This document shows, piece by piece, positions 28,183-36,054 of a DNA stretch of 64,000 nucleotides. The notes under the pieces were generated by a model, which worked only from the letters and a program-made list of their open reading frames with translations, was not told the DNA's origin and did not search any database. Numbering within the stretch: position 1 is the first letter of the stretch; each line of letters begins with the position of its first letter. This DNA comes from CAWBCR01 sp963787375. GTDB lineage: Bacteria; Chloroflexota; Anaerolineae; Aggregatilineales; UBA3940. Position numbers and translations under genes: made by a program. The DNA lies in the NCBI GenBank assembly GCA_963787375.1, contig CAWBCR010000022.1, positions 1 to 64,000 on the forward strand, in the 5' to 3' direction.

Positions 28183-29169
28183 GTGAACGCAGACATCGCA
28201 GGCAAACGGATACTGGTTACCGGTGCCACGGGTTTCATCGGCGGTTACGTGGCGCGGCGGCTGCACGCCGACGGCGCGCACGTGCTGGCGCTGGAACGCA
28301 CGCCCGGCAAAGGTGATCCGCTGGCTCAGTTGGGTATCGAGGTCGTGCGCGGCGACATCGCTGACGGAGAGCGAATGAGTGCGCTCGCGTCGCAGGACAT
28401 CGAGGTCGTGATGCACATCGCTGCCTGGCTGTCGGGCGCCGACATCCGCAACGCGCGGCCCGTCAACGTCGACGCCACCCGCGCACTGGCTGAAGCCAGT
28501 GCGGCGGCAGGGGTGAAGCGCTTCGTATACACCAGCAGCATCGCCACCTACGGCAGCATCGGCAATCATGACGTCGACGAGACCACACCGGTCGCGCCAT
28601 TCGGCGACCCGTACGGCGACAGCAAAGTGCTCGCCGAGCGTGCGCTGAAGGAGGTCGGTGATGCGACAGGCCTGCCGATTGTCGTCGTGCGGCCTGGCAT
28701 GGTGTATGGTCCTGGTAGCCAGGGTTGGACAGTACGGCTGGCCCGCTGGGCGCAGCGCGGCACCGCGCCGCTGCTGGGCGGCGGCAAGGGAACGGCTTTC
28801 CCAGTCTACATTGACAATCTGGTCGACCTGCTGCTGCTGTGTGCCACGCACCCGGATGCGCCCGGCCAGACGTTCAACGCGGTCGATGACGGGCCCGTGA
28901 CATTCGCGGAGTTCCTGGGCGGTTATATGCGGATGATCCCCACCGAGCGAGCCATCCGCGTCCCGTGCTGGGTGGCCTGGGTAGCGATTACGCTGGCCGA
29001 CCCATTTGTGCGGCGCTATAAGCTGTCATATGTCATCGGGCAGATGTGCGGCACCGGCCTGATCGGCAACCGGAAGGCAAAGGAAGTGTTGGGCTGGCAG
29101 CCGCTGGTCCGGCTGGACGAGGGGATGGCACGCAGCGAGGCGTGGCTGCGCGCCGAGGGGATACTCTAG
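28183..29169 (+). CDS. NAD-dependent epimerase/dehydratase (extended SDR)
   Basis: The 328-residue extended short-chain dehydrogenase has GATGFIGG for NAD(P) binding, a YTSSIATYG strand, the catalytic pair in PYGDSK and VVRPGMVYGPG. A hydrophobic segment near residue 265 (WVAWVAITLADP) resembles 3-beta-HSD/dihydroflavonol-4-reductase-like members. The substrate is unknown. GTG 28183 has AGGAG about six bases upstream. Confidence 0.8.
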   Translation: MNADIAGKRILVTGATGFIGGYVARRLHADGAHVLALERTPGKGDPLAQLGIEVVRGDIADGERMSALASQDIEVVMHIAAWLSGADIRNARPVNVDATRALAEASAAAGVKRFVYTSSIATYGSIGNHDVDETTPVAPFGDPYGDSKVLAERALKEVGDATGLPIVVVRPGMVYGPGSQGWTVRLARWAQRGTAPLLGGGKGTAFPVYIDNLVDLLLLCATHPDAPGQTFNAVDDGPVTFAEFLGGYMRMIPTERAIRVPCWVAWVAITLADPFVRRYKLSYVIGQMCGTGLIGNRKAKEVLGWQPLVRLDEGMARSEAWLRAEGIL

Positions 29170-29176
29170 GCTGCGC

Positions 29177-30019
29177 ATGCCGGGCTGGCTGATGTGGGCA
29201 CTGATCGCGGCGGGCGCTGCGCTGGTCGGCGGGCTGGCGTACTGGCAGCTTGTGCTGGCCGAGGGGGCCTATCTCGGGCAGAGTGTGGTCACCTACCTGT
29301 ACGACATCACCGCGCGCCGCTATGACGATATCAAGCAGTATGACGCCGCAACCGAGTCAGCCTATCTGGGCGAGCCGCTGGCCGCGCTGCTGGTGGGCAT
29401 CGCCGACCCGCTGGTGCTGGACATCGGCACTGGTACGGGACGCCTGCCGCTCACACTGCTGGAGCAGCCAGGCTTTCGCGGGCGGGTCATCGGCGTGGAC
29501 GCTTCGCGGCCCATGCTGGAAGGCGCTGTGCAGCGCCTCGACGGCTACGAACGCCGCACGCTGCTCATCTGGCGTGATGGGGCGCGGCTGCCCTTTGCCG
29601 ACGGCTCGTTCGACTGCGTGACGTGCCTCGAGATGCTGGAGTTCACGCCACGGCCTGAAGAGCAAATCGCCGAGGCGCTGCGGGTGCTGCGACCGGGCGG
29701 TATTCTGCTGACCACCCGGCGGCGCGGCTGGAACGCGGCCATCATGCCGGGCAAGACGCACAGCGTGCAGGCGTTCCGAGCGATGCTGGAGCGGCACGGC
29801 ATCGCGCGCGTCGAAGTACAGGTGTGGCAGGTGGAGTATGACCTGGTATGGGGTCTTAAGGCTGGCGAGCAACCGCCGCGCCGTCAGCACGTGCTCGACG
29901 CGCTGCGCTGTCCGGCCTGCGGACAGAATCGCTGGCTTAAGGATGACGGTGGTTTGCGCTGCCAGTCGTGCAGCGTGGTCTACGCTGTTCGTGAGGGGAT
30001 TGTCGACATGCTACGCTAG
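29177..30019 (+). CDS. Membrane-anchored SAM methyltransferase with C-terminal zinc ribbon
   Basis: The 280-residue product has an N-terminal transmembrane helix (about 5-27), a class I methyltransferase domain (LVLDIGTGTGRLPLTLL, IGVDASRPML, FDCVTCLEMLEF, VLRPGGILLTT) and a C-terminal Trm112-like ribbon with four cysteines (CPACG and CQSCS) ending in REGIVDMLR. Trm112-like domains usually occur as separate partners or at the N terminus of methyltransferases, so this C-terminal placement with a membrane anchor is uncommon. It follows the epimerase by seven bases. Confidence 0.78.
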   Translation: MPGWLMWALIAAGAALVGGLAYWQLVLAEGAYLGQSVVTYLYDITARRYDDIKQYDAATESAYLGEPLAALLVGIADPLVLDIGTGTGRLPLTLLEQPGFRGRVIGVDASRPMLEGAVQRLDGYERRTLLIWRDGARLPFADGSFDCVTCLEMLEFTPRPEEQIAEALRVLRPGGILLTTRRRGWNAAIMPGKTHSVQAFRAMLERHGIARVEVQVWQVEYDLVWGLKAGEQPPRRQHVLDALRCPACGQNRWLKDDGGLRCQSCSVVYAVREGIVDMLR

Positions 30020-30109
30020 CTCATCGAACCAGCCAGCGCCCTACCCCGAAGGGGCTCAGGGCAACCACCTGAAGCACAACCTCAATTTATCAGACCGAGA
30101 GGTGCCGCA

Positions 30110-31481
30110 TTGTGCGCAGACACACCGCTGCGGTGTGATCATCACGTCATCATCCCTGATGGGCAAGGACAACATATTCTGATGCTGCCGGACGGCGACG
30201 GCTGCGGCTGCCAGTCCTCAGCACGACTAAGCGCATCTACTGGCAAGATACCGCCCACATCAACCGGACAATGCGCGAGCAGTTAGGCGTCGACGTGACG
30301 ATGCTGCGCTGCCTGTCGAGCGTACACGACGAGAGGCATAGGATTGTCAGCCGCCTGTATGCTGCGGAGAACCACAGCCTCAGATGGGCAGCGCCGAACG
30401 GCGCGCGCTGGGTCGACCGGGATGACCTGGACGGCCTGAGGCTGAGCTGACGTATCCGGAAATGCGCCCACGTATTGCGGCGTGGTTCGAGCGACCCGCA
30501 GGCGGCGAACCGCCCTGGTACGCGCCAGGCTGGCTCGACGACGCCGTAGGGTGGATCGACGCGTGGCTGGCGGAGCAGGATGCCACGCGCACCGGTCCGG
30601 TCGAGCAGATGCGGTCGTGGGCCATCAGCGCGCTGCTGCGCGTTCCGAGCAGCGGCGGCGACCTGTACTTCAAAGCGATGATCGGAACGTTGAACCGCGA
30701 GGTGACCGTCACGCAGGCCCTGGCGGCCAATTGCCCCGGGAGCATCCCGGCAGTCGCAGCCGCCGACGGCGCGCGGGGCTGGCTGCTGCTGCGTGACTTC
30801 CATGCGCAGCCATTGGCCGCCAACCCTGACCTGGCGCGCTGGGAGGCGGCACTGCGCGAGTACGCAGAGATTCAGATCGCATTGGCAGAGCGCATCGACG
30901 AGTTGTTCGGCTGGGGCTGTTCCGACTCGCGGCTTGAGCGTCTGGCCGCGCAGATCGACCCGCTGCTGGGCGACACTGACAGCATGCTACCGGATCAGCC
31001 CGGCGGCATACCGCGGGAGCAGATCAATGCGCTGCAGGCAGCCGGTCCGCGCCTCGGGGCGATGTGCGAGCGGCTGGCGGCGTTCGGCTTGCCGGATACG
31101 CTCGTGCACGGCGACTTCCACGATGAGAACATCGCAGTCGACGGCGCGCGCAGCGTGTATTTCGACTGGACCGACGCCTGCGTAGCACATCCGTTTTTCG
31201 ACGTGGCGGTCTTTCTGTCAGAGACCTCCATGCCGGACAACGCGGGCCAGCACGCCAGGCTGCTGGCCGCGTACCTGGAGCCATGGGGCAGGATGGCAGA
31301 TGCGTCGCGTCTGCAGGAAGCTGCCGGGCTGGCGAGGGTTCTCGGCGCGCTGCGGCAGTGCGTCACTTATCAGCAGCTTGTGCGTGGGTTGGGTCCCAGA
31401 ATGCGCTGGGAGTTCGAGCGCGCACTGCCATTCTGGCTGGATGTCCTGCACGAACGGCTGGTATCATCTGAGCAGGCTTAG
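30110..31481 (+). CDS. Degenerate NUDIX-like domain plus APH-family phosphotransferase, two frame breaks
   Basis: The clear part (30462 on) is a phosphotransferase of the aminoglycoside phosphotransferase fold with the catalytic loop LVHGDFHDENI and the metal site VYFDWTDA. Upstream, two more frames carry homologous-looking coding sequence. TTG 30110 with GAGAGGTG before it begins HHVIIPDGQGQHILMLPDGDG. After a missing base near 30201 comes LRLPVLSTTKRIYWQDT and TMREQLGVDVTMLRC to about 30445. A second missing base leads into TYPEMRPRIAAWFERP. The joined protein has about 457 residues. The N-terminal part resembles NUDIX without an intact Nudix box. The substrate is unknown. Confidence 0.65.
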
Positions 31482-31506
31482 TGATCCTCACCCGAAAGGA
31501 TTGATC

Positions 31507-32304
31507 ATGCTGATCTGCCGCTATCTGACGGACTCGGGCCCCATGTTCGGGTTGATCGAGGAGAGACAGGTCTATCTGCTGGACGGCGACCCGTTCAGCG
31601 CGACCGCTCTTGAACCCGGCTCACAGCGACCGGCTCTGCAGCGCGGGCCATTCGTGGGTGCAGTTGACGAGGTGCGGCTGCTCGCGCCGGTGCAGCCCGG
31701 CAAGCTGGTTTGCGTCGGGCGCAACTACGCCGCGCACGCGAAGGAGCGCGACGAAGAGGTTCCGACTGAGCCGCTGCTATTCTTCAAGCCGACCAGCGCC
31801 GTGATCGGCCCCGGTGCAGCAATCGAGCTGCTGCCGGAGATGGGGCGCGTCGAACACGAGGCTGAGCTGGCGATCGTCATGGGACGGCGCGGGCGCTTCA
31901 TCCCGGAGAAGGACGCCCTCGGTTACGTGTTCGGCTACACCTGCGCCGACGACGTCAGCGAGCGCGACTATCAGGCCAGGGACGGCCAGTGGACCCGCGC
32001 CAAGGGCTTCGACACGTTCTGCCCGCTGGGCCCGTGGATCAACACCAAGCTGGACCCAGCGAACGTAACGATCCGCTGCCGGGTAGACGGCGAGGCACGC
32101 CAGAACGGCCACAGCGCCGACATGATCTTCAAGCCGGCGCGGCTGATCGCGCACATCTCGCGCATCATGACGCTGGAGCCGGGCGATGTGATCCTGACCG
32201 GCACGCCGGCGGGGGTCAGCCCGATCAGGCCAGGCAGCACCGTCGAAGTGGAGGTCGAGGGAATTGGCGTATTGCGCAACCCGGTGGTGATGCGGCAGGC
32301 GTAA
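31507..32304 (+). CDS. Fumarylacetoacetate hydrolase family protein
   Basis: The 265-residue protein has the FAH C-terminal domain: LVCVGRNYAAHAKE, PLLFFKPTSAVIGPG, the metal ligands in EHEAELAIVMGR, GYTCADDVSERDYQ, KGFDTFCPLGPW and ILTGTPAGVSPIRPG. Family members hydrolyse or decarboxylate beta-diketo acids, including oxaloacetate, acylpyruvates and homoprotocatechuate intermediates. ATG 31507 has AAAGGA upstream; the frame is open further upstream but not coding there. It lies 25 bases after the kinase. Confidence 0.85.
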   Translation: MLICRYLTDSGPMFGLIEERQVYLLDGDPFSATALEPGSQRPALQRGPFVGAVDEVRLLAPVQPGKLVCVGRNYAAHAKERDEEVPTEPLLFFKPTSAVIGPGAAIELLPEMGRVEHEAELAIVMGRRGRFIPEKDALGYVFGYTCADDVSERDYQARDGQWTRAKGFDTFCPLGPWINTKLDPANVTIRCRVDGEARQNGHSADMIFKPARLIAHISRIMTLEPGDVILTGTPAGVSPIRPGSTVEVEVEGIGVLRNPVVMRQA

Positions 32305-32367
32305 GCCAATCATCGGGAAGAACGGATCGATTCTGCGCGCGGAATCACACTGCTGCCCATACCCCGG

Positions 32368-32397
32368 TTTACAGCCACTGCAGCTTGCCCGTACAAT
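32368..32397 (+). promoter_or_regulatory. Sigma-70 promoter for the ferredoxin-like gene
   Basis: TTTACA (32368-32373) and TACAAT (32392-32397) are 18 bases apart, about 45 bases before ATG 32448. Confidence 0.6.
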
Positions 32398-32447
32398 GAT
32401 CGGCAGGATACACAACGTCCGCCTGATCAGGCACCGGGAGGCACAGC

Positions 32448-33401
32448 ATGGCATGGATCTGGATTCCTATCGCGATCGTCGGCATCCCCGTGGCAGGGCT
32501 GGCCGCGCTGTGGATCGCTGGCGAGCGGGGCCACGTGTTCGGCCTGCCCTCGACGCGGGCGGCGATCAGCGGAACGGGCGGCGCGGAGAAGCGTGCTTTC
32601 AACCTGCAGACTATTCATGGCTACATCTACGGGCGCTGGGCAGACGAGTACATCGGGTTCTGCATCCACACACTGCTGCCGCGCATGTCGCCGAAGTTCG
32701 GGCAGTGGTGGGCCGATCATTACCACGGCAAGGTGCTGACAACCGAGCAGGCGCGCTGCATCGTGCAGCTTGATCACGATATCCCGCTGACCGACCTTGA
32801 GCAGGTGATCCCATACCCCACTGCGCGCGAGATCGTGCTGGAGGGGCCGCCGCAGATCACTGTGCTGGAATGCCCGTGTCGCGCTTCGCGGGAGAATCCG
32901 TGCCAGCCGACCCAGGTGTGCATGATCGTCGGGGACGGCAGCTTTGTGCTGGACCACCACCCGGAGAAATCGCGGCGACTGACACAGCAGGAGGCGCTTG
33001 ACCTTCTCGAAGCCGAGCACCGGCGCGGGCATGTTCACACGGCGTATTTCAAGGATGCCTGCAACGACCGCTTCTATGCGATCTGCAACTGCTGCTCCTG
33101 CTGCTGCGGCGGGCTGGAGGCGATGGTCAAGCACGGCGTGCCGATGGTCACTTCGTCGGGCTATGTGGCGCAGGTCAACGAGGAAGCGTGCCAGGCCTGC
33201 GGTGACTGCGAGACTGCCTGCCCGTTTGAGGCAATCACGATGGGCTACACGGCGGAAGTCAACTGGGACAAGTGCATGGGCTGCGGCGTGTGCGAGGGCC
33301 AATGCGCCAACGGCGCCATCGCGCTGCGGCGCGACGCGCGCAAAGGCGTGCCGCTCGACGTGCGCACACTGGGCGTAAGCGCTCCGGCGGCTGCCGATTA
33401 A
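32448..33401 (+). CDS. Cysteine-rich membrane-anchored 4Fe-4S protein
   Basis: The 317-residue protein starts with one transmembrane helix (about 3-24). A middle region has unusual cysteine groups (ECPCRASRENPC and ICNCCSCCCGG), and the C-terminal domain has two classical 4Fe-4S motifs (CQACGDCETACP and CMGCGVCEGQC). The C-terminal part is a bacterial ferredoxin. The middle cysteines could hold another cluster or a heme or metal. An electron-transfer role at the membrane is inferred; no oxidoreductase partner is adjacent. AGGCACAGC precedes ATG 32448. Confidence 0.75.
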   Translation: MAWIWIPIAIVGIPVAGLAALWIAGERGHVFGLPSTRAAISGTGGAEKRAFNLQTIHGYIYGRWADEYIGFCIHTLLPRMSPKFGQWWADHYHGKVLTTEQARCIVQLDHDIPLTDLEQVIPYPTAREIVLEGPPQITVLECPCRASRENPCQPTQVCMIVGDGSFVLDHHPEKSRRLTQQEALDLLEAEHRRGHVHTAYFKDACNDRFYAICNCCSCCCGGLEAMVKHGVPMVTSSGYVAQVNEEACQACGDCETACPFEAITMGYTAEVNWDKCMGCGVCEGQCANGAIALRRDARKGVPLDVRTLGVSAPAAAD

Positions 33402-33439
33402 CATCACTGCCCTGCGCAGTCTGCAAATAGATCAAACCG

Positions 33440-33465
33440 GCGCGGGCCTTGGAGTTGGCCCGCGC
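33440..33465 (+). terminator. Hairpin after the ferredoxin-like gene
   Basis: The perfect nine-base arms GCGCGGGCC (33440-33448) and GGCCCGCGC (33457-33465) have an eight-base loop and are followed by TTCTG. The T-run is weak. It overlaps the proposed -35 of argS. Confidence 0.5.
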
Positions 33466-33477
33466 TTCTGATACAAT
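33449..33477 (+). promoter_or_regulatory. Promoter for argS with extended -10
   Basis: TTGGAG (33449-33454) and TACAAT (33472-33477) are 17 bases apart, with TG one base upstream of the -10 (TGATACAAT). Start is expected near 33484, about 27 bases before GTG 33511. Confidence 0.55.
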
Positions 33478-33510
33478 AGCGGCCCATATATTCCGCCGAA
33501 GGAGTTGCGT

Positions 33511-35245
33511 GTGATCCGCATCCCGAAGGAGCTTGCCCCGCGCGTTGAAGAGGCAATCCGCAGCGCGCAGCGGGCCGGTGCGCTGCCTGAGTTTGACATC
33601 CCGGAGATCAAGATCCTGCGCGCCAGGAACGATGAGCATGGCGATTACGCCACGCCCGCCGCGATGCAGCTTGCCCGCGAACTGCGCATGAAGCCCGACG
33701 ACGTCGCACGGGCAATTGCCGCGCACTTTCCGCCGGTCGACTTTCTGAGCGGTGTCGAGCAGGTCGGCGGATTCCTCAACTTCCGGCTGTCTAACACGTG
33801 GCTTCAGCAGCAGGTCGAACAGATTCTGGCCGAAGGCGAGGCTTTCGCGCAGATGGACGACTTCGCCGGGAAGCGGGCGCAGGTCGAGTGCGTCAGTGCC
33901 AACCCCACCGGCCCAATCACCGTCGGGCGGGTGCGGGGCGGCATCCTGGGCGACACGCTGGGTCGCCTGCTGCGTGAGACAGGCTACGCTGTCGAGAGGG
34001 AGTACTACTTCAACAACGCCGGGCGGCAGATGCGCAAGCTGGGCGAGAGTCTGAAGGCCCGCTACCGCGAGCGGCTGGGGCTGCCATTCGAGTTCCCCGA
34101 CGATGGCTATCAGGGGGAATACCTGTACGAAATCGCGGACAGCCTGATCTCGGAACAGGGCGACGCGCTGAAGGACGCCGACTGGGAGACGTTCAAAGAC
34201 TACGCCGAAGCTCAGATATTCGTCATGATCAAGTCGGCGCTGAAGCGCGTCAACATCACGTTTGACGTGTTCTTCAACGAGAATTCGCTGTACGAAGACG
34301 GCTCAGTGTGGAAGACGCTGGATCGGCTGCGTGAAAGCGGGCTGGTCTACGAGGCGCTCGCGCCCGAGATGGACGAAGACGCCGACGAGAAGCCCGAATC
34401 GGACGATGACGAGGACACGGTCGCTGCCGGCAAGCCGGCCACATGGATCAAGATGCGCGCGCTGCGCGATGTGAAGAAGGACAAGGCGCTGGTCAAGTCA
34501 AGCGGGGAGCCAACCTATCGCCTGCCCGACGTGGCGTATCATATCAACAAGCTGGAGCGTGGCTTTGACCTGCTGGTCAACGTGCTGGGCGCGGACCACA
34601 TCGAAGAAGCGAAAGATGTCGCTGCGATGGTCGGCGCGCTGGGCTACGACGCCAGCAAGAATTCACGTGCCGCTTCACCAGTTCGTGACGATCAGCGAGG
34701 GCGGTGAGACGAAGCGCATGAGCACGCGCAGGGGCGAATTCGTCACGCTGGACGAGCTGGTCGACGACGTGGGACCGGACGCAGTGCGCTACTTCATGCT
34801 GGCCCGCTCGCCCGAAAGCCGCATGGACTTCGACCTGGAACTCGCCCGCAAGCAATCGAACGAGAACCCTGTGTACTACATCCAGAACGCGTACGTGCGC
34901 TGCGCGAGCATCGCCCGCGTGGCTGAGGAACGCGGCGTGCGCTGGGACGATGGTGATGTGACGCTGCTGACCGATCCGCGCGAGCTGGCGCTGATCAAGA
35001 AGCTGCGGGAACTGCCGGAGATCGTCGAGTTGTGTGCAGCGGAACTCGCGCCGCACAAGATCGCGTTCTGGGCACATGAGGAACTGGCGCGGCTGTTCCA
35101 CCCGACTTACGAAGACGTCCGTGCGCTGCACGGAGACGTGCCAGCCGACATAGCGAAGGCCCGGCTCAAGCTGTACGCGACAGCGCGGATCGTCATTGGG
35201 CGGACGCTGGACCTGATGGGCATGAGCGCGCCAGAAAGCATGTAG
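33511..35245 (+). CDS. argS: Arginyl-tRNA synthetase, extra base near 34665
   Basis: This class I synthetase has about 577 residues after removing one base in AAGAATTCAC near 34665. That joins ALGYDASK to IHVPLHQFVTISEGG. The N-terminal Add-1-like domain is followed by the HIGH-equivalent NPTGPITVGRVRGG, in which the two histidines are replaced by Thr and Arg. The KMSK-equivalent is RMSTRRGEFVTL, and the DALR anticodon domain comes last. It charges tRNA-Arg. An acidic insert (DEDADEKPESDDDED) sits in the middle of the catalytic domain. GTG 33511 is six bases after AAGGAG. Confidence 0.88.
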
Positions 35246-35273
35246 TTCAGGACACTGGGGGATACATCGCACA

Positions 35274-35828
35274 ATGGGCTTGAAGGCAGACAACTGGATC
35301 AAGATGATGGCGCTGGAACAGGGCATGATCGACCCGTTCGTCGAGGGGCAAAAAGGCAACGGAGTGATCTCGTTTGGCCTGTCGTCGTATGGCTATGACA
35401 TTCGCGTGGCAGACACGTTCAAGATATTCACCAACGTCAACTCGACGGTGGTCGACCCGAAGAACTTCGACCCCAACGCCTATGTCGATTTCAAAGGCGG
35501 CGTGTGCGTCATCCCGCCGAACTCGTTCGTGCTGGCGCACTCGGTCGAGACCATGCGCATGCCGCGCGACGTGACGGGCGTGGTCCTGTGCAAGTCGACC
35601 TACATCCGTGCGGGCGTGCTGATCCCGACGACAGTGCTGGAAGCAGGTTGGGAAGGAATCATCACGCTGGAAATCAGCAACGTGACACCGCTGCCTGCGC
35701 GCGTGTACGCCAATGAAGGCATCGCGCAGATTTTGTTCTTTGAAGGCGACGAAGCCTGCGACGTTAGCTATGCGGATCGCAGCGGCAAATACCAGAATCA
35801 GCGTGGTGTGGTGCTGCCGAGGATCTAG
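35274..35828 (+). CDS. dcd: dCTP deaminase
   Basis: The 184-residue trimeric dUTPase-fold enzyme has ISFGLSSYGYDIRVAD, VLCKSTYIRAGV (the Ser and Arg of the active site), LEAGWEGIITLEISN (catalytic Glu) and a SGKYQNQRG C-terminal lid. It converts dCTP to dUTP, and members with a bifunctional dUTPase activity exist. The first part is typical of the 185-residue bacterial group. It lies 28 bases after argS and is followed by the tRNA promoter. Confidence 0.9.
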   Translation: MGLKADNWIKMMALEQGMIDPFVEGQKGNGVISFGLSSYGYDIRVADTFKIFTNVNSTVVDPKNFDPNAYVDFKGGVCVIPPNSFVLAHSVETMRMPRDVTGVVLCKSTYIRAGVLIPTTVLEAGWEGIITLEISNVTPLPARVYANEGIAQILFFEGDEACDVSYADRSGKYQNQRGVVLPRI

Positions 35829-35836
35829 CGCGGCGG

Positions 35837-35866
35837 TTGACATCCCCCTGCCCCGGCGGCTATAAT
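35837..35866 (+). promoter_or_regulatory. Consensus promoter for tRNA-Val
   Basis: Perfect TTGACA (35837-35842) and perfect TATAAT (35861-35866) are separated by 18 bases. The predicted start is only a few bases before the tRNA 5' end at 35877. Confidence 0.9.
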
Positions 35867-35876
35867 CGCGCTCACC

Positions 35877-35950
35877 GGGCGGTTAGCTCAGTTGGATAGA
35901 GCACCTCCCTTACAAGGAGGGGGTCACAAGTTCGAGTCTTGTACCGCCCA
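35877..35950 (+). tRNA. tRNA-Val (anticodon TAC)
   Basis: This is a 74-base cloverleaf. The acceptor stem is GGGCGGT/ACCGCCC and the D arm has TAGCTCAGTTGGATAGAGC. The anticodon stem CCTCC/GGAGG carries loop CTTACAA, so the anticodon is TAC. The T arm has GTTCGAGTC. The discriminator is A, and CCA is not encoded. It reads valine codons. Confidence 0.95.
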
Positions 35951-36003
35951 CAGACGCAGTCTCACACGGGATCGCGCGATCCCGCCAGCGCCAATCCTGA
36001 CAG

Positions 36004-36033
36004 AACGAGCCCGGCCACATGGCCGGGCTCGTT
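36004..36033. terminator. Bidirectional terminator after tRNA-Val
   Basis: The 13-base perfect arms AACGAGCCCGGCC (36004-36016) and GGCCGGGCTCGTT (36021-36033) have an ACAT loop. It lies between the tRNA and the convergent gene ending at 36055. Confidence 0.8.
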
Positions 36034-36054
36034 GCATTGGTTTGGCAGGACGAG

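Noticed and set aside
30020..30109. Short hairpin-like CCCCGAAGGGG after the methyltransferase gene
   Set aside because: Stem of only four pairs and no T-run, so it is not called a terminator.
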